From positions 1 through 64,000 of the forward strand of contig NZ_BMDZ01000023.1 in assembly GCF_014636235.1 (NCBI RefSeq): a stretch of DNA of 64,000 nt. The letters are read 5' to 3'. This DNA is from Tistrella bauzanensis (GTDB lineage: Bacteria > Pseudomonadota > Alphaproteobacteria > Tistrellales > Tistrellaceae). The notes beneath the pieces are model-generated. The model did no database searches. It saw nothing but the letters and a program-made list of their open reading frames with translations, and was not told the DNA's origin. Position numbers and translations under genes: made by a program. How positions within the stretch are numbered: position 1 is the stretch's first letter; every line of letters starts with the position of its first letter. This document shows, piece after piece, positions 7,904 through 16,362 of the stretch.

Positions 7904-9133
7904 TCACTTCACCAGCGGGCAACCACCCTGATCCAGCGGCCGGAAGGCCTGATCGCCGGGGATGGCGCTGACCACCTTGAACACGTCGCCGCGCGCCTTG
8001 GCCTCGGATGCGGGCTTCACCTCGGTCAGCAGCATGTCGTGGATCATCAGCCCGTCAGCGCGAACCTTGCCGTCCTTGACGAAGATGTCCTGAACCGGCA
8101 GTTCGCGCATCTTGGCGGCCACCGCGTCGCGGGCATCGGTGCCGGCGGCATCGACCGCCTTCAGATAGTGGTTCACCGCCGAATACACGCCGATCTGCAG
8201 CGAGGTCGGCCAGGTGCCATGGGCCTTGGCGAAGCGCTCGCCGAAGGCCTGGGTCTCGGCGTTCAGGCTGGCCTCATAGCCGTTGATCGCGTTCAGGCCC
8301 ACCAGCGTATCGGCGCCGATCGCCAGCACGTCGGTGTTGAAGAACAGCATCGCCACCATCTTCTGGCCCGATTCGGCCAGACCGAATTCCTTGGCCTGCT
8401 TCAGCGCGTTGACCGTGTCGCCGCCGGCATTGATCAGCGCCACCGTGTTGGCGCCCGAGCCCTGCGCCTGCAGCAGATAGGACGAGAAATCCGGCGTGTT
8501 CAGCGGGTGCTTGACCGAGCCGGCGATCTTGCCGCCCGATTCCGTGATCGCCTTGGTCAGATCATTGGCCAGGGCCTCGCCGAAGGCATAATCGACCTGG
8601 ATCAGATACCAGTTGTCGCCGCCCTGGGCGACGGTGGCCCGGCCCAGCGCATTGGCGACCGAATAGGTGTCATAGGTCCACTGGAAGCCATAGGGCGAGC
8701 AGGCCTTGCCACTGAAGGTGGACACGCCCCCGCCCGATGACACGAGGATGCCATCCTTCTCGCGGACGATTTCCTGCAACGCCAGCAGAATGCCGGAATT
8801 GGGCACGTCGAAGATCGCGTCGACGCCGTCGATATCCAGCCAGCGATTGACCGTCGACGAGCCGATATCGGCCTTGTTCTGGTGATCGGCTGAGACGATC
8901 TCGACCGGCTTGCCCAGCGCCTTGCCGCCGAAATCCGCGACAGCCATCTCGGCTGCGACCACACCCCCCTGGCCGGTGGCGTCGGAATAGGGGCCGGAGC
9001 GATCGTTCAGGATGCCGATCTTGACGGCGCCGTCGGCGCCGGCCAGCGCGCCGCCGGTCATGGCGAGGCTGGCGGTGCCGGCGAGCAGGGCCGCCGAGAG
9101 CAGGCGGCAGATTGGTGTGCCGATGGCGGTCAT
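7904..9133 (-). CDS. Branched-chain amino acid-type ABC transporter substrate-binding protein
   Basis: A 409-residue periplasmic binding protein of the LivJ type (Peripla_BP_6 family). A signal peptide (CRLLSAALLAGTASLAMTGGALAG) is followed by VKIGILNDRSGPYSDATGQGG, the standard opening of this family. The family carries amino acids, amides, urea or aromatic acids. The neighbouring acyl-CoA synthetase suggests an aromatic or fatty acid ligand, which is inference. No permease or ATPase genes follow, so the transporter is either incomplete here or uses subunits made elsewhere. The ATG at 9133 was preferred over 9229 because only the shorter form starts with a usable signal peptide. Confidence 0.87.
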   Translation of the reverse strand: MTAIGTPICRLLSAALLAGTASLAMTGGALAGADGAVKIGILNDRSGPYSDATGQGGVVAAEMAVADFGGKALGKPVEIVSADHQNKADIGSSTVNRWLDIDGVDAIFDVPNSGILLALQEIVREKDGILVSSGGGVSTFSGKACSPYGFQWTYDTYSVANALGRATVAQGGDNWYLIQVDYAFGEALANDLTKAITESGGKIAGSVKHPLNTPDFSSYLLQAQGSGANTVALINAGGDTVNALKQAKEFGLAESGQKMVAMLFFNTDVLAIGADTLVGLNAINGYEASLNAETQAFGERFAKAHGTWPTSLQIGVYSAVNHYLKAVDAAGTDARDAVAAKMRELPVQDIFVKDGKVRADGLMIHDMLLTEVKPASEAKARGDVFKVVSAIPGDQAFRPLDQGGCPLVK

Positions 9134-9219
9134 CTTGAGGGGTCTCCCATGGAATGGTGCGGTCTTGGCTGCCGCATGATCGAGGGCGGTGTTCCGAACA
9201 GTGAGATTACCATCTTCTA

Positions 9220-9230
9220 TGTGTAACACA
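9220..9230. promoter_or_regulatory. Possible MarR operator palindrome
   Basis: TGTGT-A-ACACA is a perfect eleven-base palindrome in the AT-richer intergenic DNA between the binding-protein gene and the divergent MarR-type gene. This is the usual place for a MarR self-regulating operator. Confidence 0.35.
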
Positions 9231-9358
9231 ACTCCATTGTTCTATTTGGCTGGCACCGATCGGCGCTTGACCAGCCGGTATCTCACACCGCAGGATCATG
9301 TGACGTCTTCTTGCGGCCCGCCCGGCACCCACCGCCCCTGCCTTCAGCCGGAGATCCG

Positions 9359-9910
9359 ATGTCACAGCCACCACGCCTGCCGACCGTTCACCACGATGCC
9401 CGCATGGCCGGCTCGGCTGGCGATCCGGTGGACAATCAGGCTGCGGCCCATCGCGTGGCCCAGCTGTTCTTCCTGGCCCATCGCGGATTGACCGGCGATG
9501 CCAATGCCTATCTGCGCGATCTCGGGCTTGGCCGGGCGCATTACCGGGTGCTGTATTTCGCGGCCCGCCTGCCGGGTGTCACGGTGGGTGAGATGCTGGA
9601 CATTCTGGACATCACAGCCCAGGGGGTGGCGCGGGTGTTGAACCGGTTGCTGGACGAAGGCTATCTGCGCCAGGAAACCGACCGTGGCGACCGCCGCCGC
9701 CGCCGGCTGTATGTGACCGAGGCCGGCGCCAGACTGGAACGCGATGTCTTCGCCCGTCAGGCGGTGATCATCGATGCCGCCATCGCTGCAGCCGGCGCCG
9801 GCGCGCAGGCTGGCTTCGCGGCAATGATGATGGCGCTGATCAGCGCCGACGACCGGGTGATCCTGGACCGGCTGGGGGCCGCGACGGGCGGGGGTGAGCC
9901 TCAGACGTGA
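9359..9910 (+). CDS. MarR-family transcriptional regulator
   Basis: A 183-residue winged-helix regulator. The recognition part is VTVGEMLDILDITAQGVARVLNRLLDEGYL, followed by the wing ETDRGDRRRRRLYVTEAG. Both are typical of MarR proteins. N-terminal and C-terminal helices should form the dimer. It is transcribed away from the substrate-binding protein and acyl-CoA synthetase genes and probably controls them in response to their ligand or its CoA ester. A palindrome in the shared upstream region could be its site. The start at 9359 has GGAG nine bases before it. Confidence 0.85.
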   Translation: MSQPPRLPTVHHDARMAGSAGDPVDNQAAAHRVAQLFFLAHRGLTGDANAYLRDLGLGRAHYRVLYFAARLPGVTVGEMLDILDITAQGVARVLNRLLDEGYLRQETDRGDRRRRRLYVTEAGARLERDVFARQAVIIDAAIAAAGAGAQAGFAAMMMALISADDRVILDRLGAATGGGEPQT

Positions 9911-9929
9911 TCGCCGGCAGATAAGCCGG

Positions 9930-10631
9930 TCACCGGCAGATCCCCCAGCGCCCCATGTCGAGATGAAAATGATCGTGATGGGCGGCGTTGTAATCCGGGC
10001 TCAGCACGCTGCGGAACAGGTCGCAGGCGCCATCGCGGACATCGCGCAGAAAGGCGGCCTTGGCCGGGTCGTCGCCCGACCAGTCGCGGGCGACCGAGAT
10101 CGTGGTGCCATCGGCCAGAGTGAAGCCGGCGATGTCGATGGCATTCGCGGTGGCGTGCTGGCTGGGCGTGGTGCCGCCGCGCACCGGCCGGCAGGCATAG
10201 GTGCCAAGATGGCGGATGTGGGCGACGGGCGACCCGAAATGCCGGTCCGCCGCCGGTTGCAGGCGATGACGCGTGAACATCGACCACGCCACCATCAGCG
10301 GACAGGATGCGGTAAATCCCGACGAGAACCGGATATCGCCGCCGTCGCTGACCCGGACGGCGTTCTGAAAGCCGCAATTGTCGCCGGTCTGCCGATCGGG
10401 CACCGGGCTGGTGCCGAGCGGGCTTGCGCTGAGCACGGCCAGGCATTGTGACGGGTCGTCCTTCAGCCGGCCGAGCTTCCAGTCGGTCAGCAGATTGGGC
10501 GGGTCGGCGATCACCGGTGGTGCGAACGGGTCATAGCGCGACGGGATGGTGATCAGCCCGGCATACAGGGCCGCGGCGGCGCCGGCGATGGCCGTGGCCA
10601 GCACGATCAGGATCAGACGAAACACAGACAT
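9930..10631 (-). CDS. Extensin-like family protein with LAS-type metallopeptidase motif
   Basis: A 233-residue envelope protein with one N-terminal membrane segment (4-28) and an extensin-like C-terminal domain (PF06904 type). The metal-ligand pattern of LAS peptidases is visible: His159 and Asp166 in SQHATANAIDIAGF and His221/His223 in HHDHFHLDMG. This is the H-x6-D ... HxH arrangement of VanY/MepA-like murein peptidases. Six cysteines could form disulfides in the periplasm. A role in peptidoglycan cutting is inferred from the motif, and the exact bond is unknown. The gene stands alone between the MarR gene and the GGDEF/EAL-like gene. Confidence 0.8.
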   Translation of the reverse strand: MSVFRLILIVLATAIAGAAAALYAGLITIPSRYDPFAPPVIADPPNLLTDWKLGRLKDDPSQCLAVLSASPLGTSPVPDRQTGDNCGFQNAVRVSDGGDIRFSSGFTASCPLMVAWSMFTRHRLQPAADRHFGSPVAHIRHLGTYACRPVRGGTTPSQHATANAIDIAGFTLADGTTISVARDWSGDDPAKAAFLRDVRDGACDLFRSVLSPDYNAAHHDHFHLDMGRWGICR

Positions 10632-10673
10632 GACCGGTCAGATGGGGATCGTCGTGGCGCGACCCAAGGCCGG

Positions 10674-12176
10674 TCAGGAGTTGGCCGGCTGCGGGGTCGT
10701 GGCTCGACGCCGGCTGTCGGGTGTCACCGGTGTGCCAATGATGGGTGGTTCCGGGTCACCACGACCGATGATCCGGCCGGTCACCGTCTGGGCATTCAGG
10801 CGTCGGGCGATGTCGAGTTGTTCAGGCTCACGCAGGGCGGTCAGCATCAGCGACAGCCGCGCCCGCTGGATCCGGGCGGCCAACGCCGCCAGTGGCGCCT
10901 CCGGCATGCGGGTGTCGAACAGGTGGCACAGGCCCATGACGCCGCTATCGGCAAAGGGCTGAAGGTTGGCGATGGTGGTCACACCGCCTGTGGGCCCGGC
11001 GACATTGCCGATGGGCAGGTTCACGACCACGCCGCGCGCGCCGGATTTCAGCCCGGCGATCATCTCTGCCAGCAGCGCCGGCGACACGTCGCCCGGGCAA
11101 TCGACCAGATTGATCACCAGCGCCCGGCGCACCGAGGCGGGCAGGCGGTGCAGGTGGCCCACATACTGGGCACGCCGGCTGCCGCTGGCCAACAGGTTGA
11201 AATGCACTGACGACACCACCAGCGAGATCAGCCCGTGATGCAGGCGCAGCGCCACATCGCGGGCGGCCCGGTCCAGAACCCGATTGTCGAATTCCGCCAG
11301 AAGGGCTGGCTCGGGATCATCTCCCAGCAGCTGGTGATTGCGCTGGGTGCCCAGTATATCCTTGTGTTCCAGCATCACCGCGCCGGCGGCGATGGTCATG
11401 GTCTTCAGGGTCGCGATCGGCAGATAGCGGACCACCGGCTGGATATCCGGCAGGTCGGGCATGTTGAAGGTGTCGAACACCGGCAGCCGGCCATGCTCCG
11501 GCGCGGCGGGGGAGATGGGTGGCAGGGCGGCCCCGGCCGCCGCTGCGGCATGCCGGCGTGCGGGCGCGGTCTGCCAGGCCGTGGTGGCGCGCTGTTGCCG
11601 CTGCTGCCCGGCGGCGATCGTCATCGCCGGATCCGGTGCCGGCTCGTCATCGATCCGCTCGAACAGGATACCGCTGGGGCCGGTGCCCAACAAACGGTCG
11701 ATCTGGGGCAGCGCGGCATCGATGTCATTGCCGAACACGAAGCGGGTCAGGTCGGCGGCAGCCTGCCGCAGTGCCAGCGCGGCCGCATCCGGCGTCAGCC
11801 GCGCCGCCACCACCAGAAAGGCATCGGGGCCATATGGCGCCACCAGCGCGCCGTCGCCCATGAACCGGCGCAGGGTGGTTTCGGTGGCCAGGTGGATGCG
11901 CTCGGCGCGTTCCGGCCAGTTGTTCCCAAGGCGCAGGCGGATCGGGCTCAGATCCAGGCGCAGCACCCGGGCCGCCATTGTCCGGCCGCCCCGCGCCACC
12001 AGAGCCGTCAGTTCACGGGTCAGGATATCAGCGGTCGCCGTATGGTCGGCCGATGATGCGTCAGTGATTGTGGCGTCAGCGGGCAAAGTCTCCGCCTCCC
12101 GGTCATCGGAGCCGGCCGATGATGCGATGCGCAGCCTTAACTTCTGGGCAAACTCCACCAAACCCCGCATTGGCAT
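10674..12176 (-). CDS. Degenerate GGDEF/EAL-like protein
   Basis: A 500-residue protein that I recognise only in outline. Residues about 65-170 resemble a GGDEF domain in layout (LSPIRLRLGNNW ... YGPDAFLVVAARL), but the GGDEF signature is replaced by GPDAF. An Ala/Gln/Arg-rich linker (about 190-230) follows. The second half (from FDTFNMPDLPDIQPVVRYL) has the segment order of an EAL domain, with VINLVDCPGD and GVVVNLPIGN at the positions of catalytic strands, but no EAL motif or metal-binding acids. If the reading is right, it can neither make nor break cyclic di-GMP and may act as a binding or docking protein. The start at 12176 is uncertain. A longer form from 12293 is possible. Confidence 0.45.
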   Translation of the reverse strand: MPMRGLVEFAQKLRLRIASSAGSDDREAETLPADATITDASSADHTATADILTRELTALVARGGRTMAARVLRLDLSPIRLRLGNNWPERAERIHLATETTLRRFMGDGALVAPYGPDAFLVVAARLTPDAAALALRQAAADLTRFVFGNDIDAALPQIDRLLGTGPSGILFERIDDEPAPDPAMTIAAGQQRQQRATTAWQTAPARRHAAAAAGAALPPISPAAPEHGRLPVFDTFNMPDLPDIQPVVRYLPIATLKTMTIAAGAVMLEHKDILGTQRNHQLLGDDPEPALLAEFDNRVLDRAARDVALRLHHGLISLVVSSVHFNLLASGSRRAQYVGHLHRLPASVRRALVINLVDCPGDVSPALLAEMIAGLKSGARGVVVNLPIGNVAGPTGGVTTIANLQPFADSGVMGLCHLFDTRMPEAPLAALAARIQRARLSLMLTALREPEQLDIARRLNAQTVTGRIIGRGDPEPPIIGTPVTPDSRRRATTPQPANS

Positions 12177-12306
12177 GCTGACACTTTCTCGTCGTGAACG
12201 ACGGTGCTTCTTATAAGCTGCATCTGCAGCGCGTGTTTCAAGGGCAAGTGTAGCGCCATTGGCCATGAACCTTGAACAGGAAGATGTAAACAATCTGCGG
12301 CGAATG

Positions 12307-13254
12307 TCATGAAATGGTGTGACTGGGCGCTGCGGTGCTGCGCACAGACCTGTCCTGGTATCCAGGCAGTTCTTCGCGGACGACCGGTATGTTGTCGATC
12401 AACCGCGTGGTCCCCAGGATCGCCGCCACCAGCAGCCGCGCCGGCCGGCCGGCCGGCGGGGGCAGGGTCAGCGGCACGAGCGTGGTGGCATCGACGAGCT
12501 GAAGATACTGAATCTGTTGATATCCAAGCGCCTGAAGCCGGGCAATGCCGGCGGCGATGGCGGCCGGAACGGCGGCGGTATCATCAATGTCGGCGGCGGT
12601 CAGGCGACCGGCCACGTCGGTCAGCACCTGGTTCAGCGCCTCGGCGGCCGGGCGCTCGCCGGCGCTCAGATAGACATTGCGCGATGACCGCGCCAGACCC
12701 GATGGCTCGCGGCTGGTCGGTGCGCCGATGATCGTGACCGGCAGGTCCAGATCGGCCGCCATCCGGCGGATGACCTGCAATTGCTGCCAGTCCTTCTCGC
12801 CGAACACCGCCACATCCGGTGCGCAACCGATCAGCAGCTTGGCCACCACGGTGGCGACGCCATCGAAATGCCCCGGCCGCAACGGGCCGCACAAGCCGTC
12901 GGTCAGACCGTCGACATGCACGGTGGTCGCGGCGTCGGGCCGGTACATGTCGGTCACGCGTGGCATCCACACCAGATCGGCACCGGCCCGCGCCAGTTTG
13001 GCAATGTCGCCGGCGTCGTCGCGCGGATAGCGCTCGAAATCCTCCCCCGGTCCGAACTGGGTGGGGTTGACGAAGATGCTCACCACCACCCGGTCGGCGG
13101 CCCCGCGCGCCAGATCCACCAGCGACAGATGCCCGTCATGCAGCGCACCCATGGTGGGTACCAGGGCGACACGCTGGTCGCGCCGGCGCCAGCGGCCGAC
13201 GCGGCCGCGCAGGTCGGCGCGGTCGTGGACAACATCGATCGGGGTGGGTGACAT
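12307..13254 (-). CDS. panC: Pantoate--beta-alanine ligase
   Basis: Pantothenate synthetase, which joins pantoate and beta-alanine with ATP to form pantothenate on the way to coenzyme A. At 315 residues it is slightly longer than usual because of a C-terminal tail. The motifs are clear: VPTMGALHDGHLSL with the HxGH nucleotide motif (39-42), FVNPTQFGPGEDFERYPR, the GEKDWQQLQ loop and SSRNVYLS in place of KMSKS. The ATG at 13254 has GAGG upstream. The longer frame from 13401 adds a poor N-terminus. panB is not adjacent. Confidence 0.95.
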   Translation of the reverse strand: MSPTPIDVVHDRADLRGRVGRWRRRDQRVALVPTMGALHDGHLSLVDLARGAADRVVVSIFVNPTQFGPGEDFERYPRDDAGDIAKLARAGADLVWMPRVTDMYRPDAATTVHVDGLTDGLCGPLRPGHFDGVATVVAKLLIGCAPDVAVFGEKDWQQLQVIRRMAADLDLPVTIIGAPTSREPSGLARSSRNVYLSAGERPAAEALNQVLTDVAGRLTAADIDDTAAVPAAIAAGIARLQALGYQQIQYLQLVDATTLVPLTLPPPAGRPARLLVAAILGTTRLIDNIPVVREELPGYQDRSVRSTAAPSHTIS

Positions 13255-13511
13255 CGGGGGAACCTCACGGTCGGTGCTTGCTGCGACGCACGCTAGCCGC
13301 TCCCGCGATGCGGTGACAGCAAAAAATCCGTGATGATGGAAATCATGTCCAGCATGGTTCATTGCCCATGCCATGGCGACCGCACAGAACATCTTAACCA
13401 TGGGTTGTTTGTTCTTTATGATGGTCTCCGAAAAAGACCGTTAGCCGATGGACCCACCCCGCCTGCGTCCGGCCGTTCGTCATCAAGTCCCTTGCGTGAA
13501 GGCGCTGCCCC

Positions 13512-14807
13512 ATGTCCGCGGTATCCGGCCCCCCTCTCTCGTCTCATCCGGCGGCCATACCGCGCCGCGCGCTCTGGCTGCTGGCGGCGGCGGTGGCGGT
13601 GATCGGCGCCGGTCAGGCGATCCAGGTCTCGGTGATCCCGGCGCTGATCGCCGCAACCGGGCTCGATGCCGGCACGCTGGGGCTGCTGGTGGCGCTGGGC
13701 GTGGCGCCGTTCCTGGTGGGGGCGCCGCTCTGGGGCCGGGTCAGCGACCGGCTGGGGCGCCGGCCGGTGCTGATGATCGGGCTCGCCGGTGCCTCGGCGG
13801 GGCATGCAGTCTTCGCCGCCGCCGCCGACCTGCTGGCGCGGAGCATGATCGATCACGACACCGCGATCGCCGTGATGGTGGTCTCGCGGCTGATGTTCGG
13901 CCTGGCGGGATCGGCGATCTATCCGGTGGGGCAGGCCTGGGCGGCCGATCTGGCCGGCCCCGATCGCCGGCTGGCGGCGGCGGGGGCTCTGGCCGCCGGC
14001 CTCAGCGCCGGCCGGCTTGGCGGGCCGGCGCTGGCTCTGGGCCTGCTGCTGGTCGGGCCGGTGGCGCCGCTGTGGGGGCTGGCGGGTATCGGCGCCGCGG
14101 CGGCGGTCACCGTGGCCGTGGGGCTGGGCGGTGCCGCGGCGGCGGCGGGGCAGGCATCGCATGCCGCCAATGCCGGGCCGACGCCACCGTCGCCGGTGCG
14201 GGTGCGGGGCTTCACGGCCCGGCGCATCCGGCTGGCGCCGTTCGTGGTGGCCGGCATCGGATCCTTCGCCATGGGGCTGATGCAGTTCATCTTCGGCCTG
14301 CATGCCATGGCCCGGCTGGATATGGCGGCTGATACCGCATCGCGGCTGGTGGCGATCACCATGGCGGTGGCGGCGGTGGCGATGCTGGTGGTGCAGACCC
14401 GGCTGCTGCCGCGATTGTCGGGCCGGCCGGCCGCCACCGCCACGGCGTGGCGTGTCGCGCTGGTGCTGATGCCGGCCTCGATCGCGATCGGCTGGTGGGG
14501 GGCCGGCTGGTGGGCATTCCTGGCCTCGGCGGTGCTCACCGGCTCGGCCATGGCGGTGATCGTGGCGGCGCTGTTTGCAAAGATCACGGCCGATCCGCGC
14601 AATCGCGGCGCGCGGGCAGGCTTGCTGAATTCGGCTCAGACCGGTGGCTATGCCCTGGGATCGGCCATCGGCGGACTTTATCCGGCGGGCGAGATGCTGC
14701 CCTTCGGGGTGGCGCTGCTGGCATTGGTCGTGGCCATGTTCACCGGCTGGCGCGGCCTGTTCGGCCGGCCCCCGGTACCGGCGACCCCACATCCGGCGGC
14801 GCCGTGA
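13512..14807 (+). CDS. MFS transporter
   Basis: A 431-residue inner-membrane transporter with about twelve hydrophobic segments. The MFS motif A between segments 2 and 3 is GRVSDRLGRRPVLM, and segment 1 begins at WLLAAAVAVIGAGQ. The hydrophilic central loop near residues 205-240 is typical. The overall pattern resembles drug/metabolite exporters, but the substrate cannot be read. GAAGG-like ribosome-binding sequence precedes the ATG. It is convergent with the small secreted protein gene, with nine bases between the stops. Confidence 0.85.
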   Translation: MSAVSGPPLSSHPAAIPRRALWLLAAAVAVIGAGQAIQVSVIPALIAATGLDAGTLGLLVALGVAPFLVGAPLWGRVSDRLGRRPVLMIGLAGASAGHAVFAAAADLLARSMIDHDTAIAVMVVSRLMFGLAGSAIYPVGQAWAADLAGPDRRLAAAGALAAGLSAGRLGGPALALGLLLVGPVAPLWGLAGIGAAAAVTVAVGLGGAAAAAGQASHAANAGPTPPSPVRVRGFTARRIRLAPFVVAGIGSFAMGLMQFIFGLHAMARLDMAADTASRLVAITMAVAAVAMLVVQTRLLPRLSGRPAATATAWRVALVLMPASIAIGWWGAGWWAFLASAVLTGSAMAVIVAALFAKITADPRNRGARAGLLNSAQTGGYALGSAIGGLYPAGEMLPFGVALLALVVAMFTGWRGLFGRPPVPATPHPAAP

Positions 14808-14816
14808 CGCCGGGCG

Positions 14817-15233
14817 TCAATCGCCGGCATAGCGGCAGACGAAACCGGGCACATTGGGGGTGAAGGCGATGCTGGCAGCGGTGTCGCAGGCGGCGGCGGC
14901 GATGTTGCCGGTGGCCGTCCAGTCGGGATAGGCGTTCAGGCTGCGATCGGCCTTGGCGGTGCCGGCCGGGGCATTGGCGGCATAGGGCACATAGCCGCGC
15001 ACGCTGTCGCCGGCCTTGCAGGTCCGCGCCAGCAGCTTGCGCACGGCGGCGGCGAAATCGCCATCCTGGGCGGCGGCGCGGGTGGCGAGCGCGTTGGTGC
15101 GGTCGACATCCACCCAGCATACCGGCGGCGCCGCTGCGACGCCCTGCCCGGTGCCCGCCAGCACGGCCGCGCCGGCGAGTACGAGGGCGGCCACGGCCCG
15201 CATGGCCGGCTGAAACATGGTCTGGCTGATCAT
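14817..15233 (-). CDS. Small secreted protein, unknown function
   Basis: A 138-residue protein with a clear Sec signal peptide (hydrophobic run about residues 10-33 ending in GVAAA) and a mature part of about 100 residues containing four cysteines (CWVD, TCKAG, ACDTA, FVCRYAGD). These could give two disulfides. The cysteine spacing and repeated Ala/Asn/Asp-rich text do not match a family that I know. The start at the ATG (15233) was taken rather than the GTG one codon earlier. The gene stands alone, ending nine bases from the MFS gene. Confidence 0.6.
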   Translation of the reverse strand: MISQTMFQPAMRAVAALVLAGAAVLAGTGQGVAAAPPVCWVDVDRTNALATRAAAQDGDFAAAVRKLLARTCKAGDSVRGYVPYAANAPAGTAKADRSLNAYPDWTATGNIAAAACDTAASIAFTPNVPGFVCRYAGD

Positions 15234-15280
15234 CACGCGGTGGCTTTCCGACCAAACGATATTGGATGTCCGATGATGTG

Positions 15281-15316
15281 CGGCTGCCGGTCGCTATAGC
15301 AACCGGCAGCCGTTTT
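15281..15316 (+). terminator. Strong hairpin with T-tail between ribH2 and the small secreted protein gene
   Basis: CGGCTGCCGGT (15281-15291) pairs perfectly with ACCGGCAGCCG (15302-15312) across a ten-base loop and is followed by TTTT on the plus strand. Both flanking genes are on the minus strand, so the T-tail faces the wrong way for ribH2. The hairpin may still end ribH2 transcripts, or may stop antisense reading from the left. Confidence 0.5.
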
Positions 15317-15326
15317 ACATGTCCTG

Positions 15327-15902
15327 TCAGGCAACGTCGACCATTGTGGGGGCGGGCGCCGACAGTCGCTCGCGTGCCGCCGGTGTCGCCATGCAGGCAT
15401 CGGCGGCCTCGCGGCCCTTGGTGACCAGATGTTCTGCGAAGAAGCCTTGATGGGTGTCGTGTTCGTGGAAATGGTGGGGGGTCAGCACCACCGAGAACAC
15501 CGGCATGCCGGCGTCGAGTTGCACCCGCATCAGCGCCTGAACCACGGTGGCGGCCACGAAATCGTGGCGATAGATGCCGCCATCCACAACCAGCGCCATG
15601 GCGACCACGGCGGCATGGCGGCCGGCTTTGGCCAGGCGCTGGGCTTCCAGCGGGATTTCGAAGGCGCCGGGCAGATCGATCAGGTCGATCCGGTCCTTGT
15701 CGATGCCAAGCTCGGCCATGCGGGCGATGAAGCCGTCGGCGGCGCGATCCACCAGATCAGCATGCCAGCGGGCACGCAGAACGGCGATGCGCGGGTGTGC
15801 GATAGTACCGGGCGTGCCGCCCGAATGCGCGAAAGTACCGGGCGTGCTGCCCGAATGCGCGATAGTACCGGGCGTACCGCCCAGGCGGGAACTCTGATTC
15901 AT
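15327..15902 (-). CDS. ribH: 6,7-dimethyl-8-ribityllumazine synthase, RibH2 type
   Basis: A 191-residue lumazine synthase, the second-last step of riboflavin synthesis. The core matches the RibH2 branch known from Brucella and rhizobia: PGAFEIPLEAQ (78-88), ALVVDGGIYRHDFVA with His113 as the likely general acid/base, and LTPHHFHEHDTHQGFF. The first ~38 residues are unusual. Residues 8-37 are three copies of a decapeptide (GGTPGTIAHS, GSTPGTFAHS, GGTPGTIAHP) encoded by a 30-bp tandem repeat, and the enzyme fold begins only at RIAVLRARWH. The ATG at 15902 has GAGGA upstream. An FMN riboswitch lies 140 bases upstream on the same strand, so expression is tied to flavin level. Confidence 0.92.
   Translation of the reverse strand: MNQSSRLGGTPGTIAHSGSTPGTFAHSGGTPGTIAHPRIAVLRARWHADLVDRAADGFIARMAELGIDKDRIDLIDLPGAFEIPLEAQRLAKAGRHAAVVAMALVVDGGIYRHDFVAATVVQALMRVQLDAGMPVFSVVLTPHHFHEHDTHQGFFAEHLVTKGREAADACMATPAARERLSAPAPTMVDVA
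15801..15887 (-). repeat. Three 30-bp tandem repeats coding a decapeptide in RibH
   Basis: Units run 15801-15830, 15831-15860 and 15861 to about 15887, differing at a few bases. They are in frame with ribH and code for TPGT(I/F)AHxGG-type decapeptides in the extra N-terminal tail. Confidence 0.92.
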
Positions 15903-16040
15903 GGCGGTCCTCATCAATCCAGGATACCGGTTTGCCAGAATCAGGGCGCGACGGGGGATGCACCCATGCATGATGGTGGCGGCGCAGACCCCGGCGCCAT
16001 GCGCCACGGTCCACGCAGCCCCGGATGCGGGGGTGCGCCT

Positions 16041-16210
16041 TGCCCGTTCTCTTCCATCCGGACTATGACCGTCGGCTCCGGCATCGCACCGGATCTGCTG
16101 ACCCCGGACGGGCTGGCGTCGCCGCAGCCGTCCGGGCGCTCGCGGGCTCGCGGTTCCGGATCGCCGGGACCACATACCGCCGGTGGGGATTTCCACCCCG
16201 CCCCGAGAAC
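16041..16210 (-). promoter_or_regulatory. FMN riboswitch (RFN element) upstream of ribH
   Basis: Read on the minus strand, the closing stem GTTCTC (16205-16210) pairs with GAGAAC (16046-16051). Between them are the conserved pieces of the RFN element in order: GGGGTGGAAATCCCCACCGG, CGGTATGTGG, GCGAGCCCGCGAGCG, GGTCAGCAGATCCGGTGCG, ATGCCGGAGCCGACGGTC and ATAGTCCGGATGGAAGAGAA. The ribH start is about 140 bases downstream, leaving room for an expression platform. High FMN should lower ribH expression. Confidence 0.95.
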
Positions 16211-16362
16211 GTGTTATCCGATGACGGTGTCGGGCAGGCCCGCATCGCGGGACCGCCCGAAACCGACGGCCGGACGCGCTCACCATACCCGCGCCCGGCC
16301 ATGCTTGTCGACTGTCGCCCGCATTCCGTCATCGTCATCCGAACCGGAGCCCCAAGCCGCAC

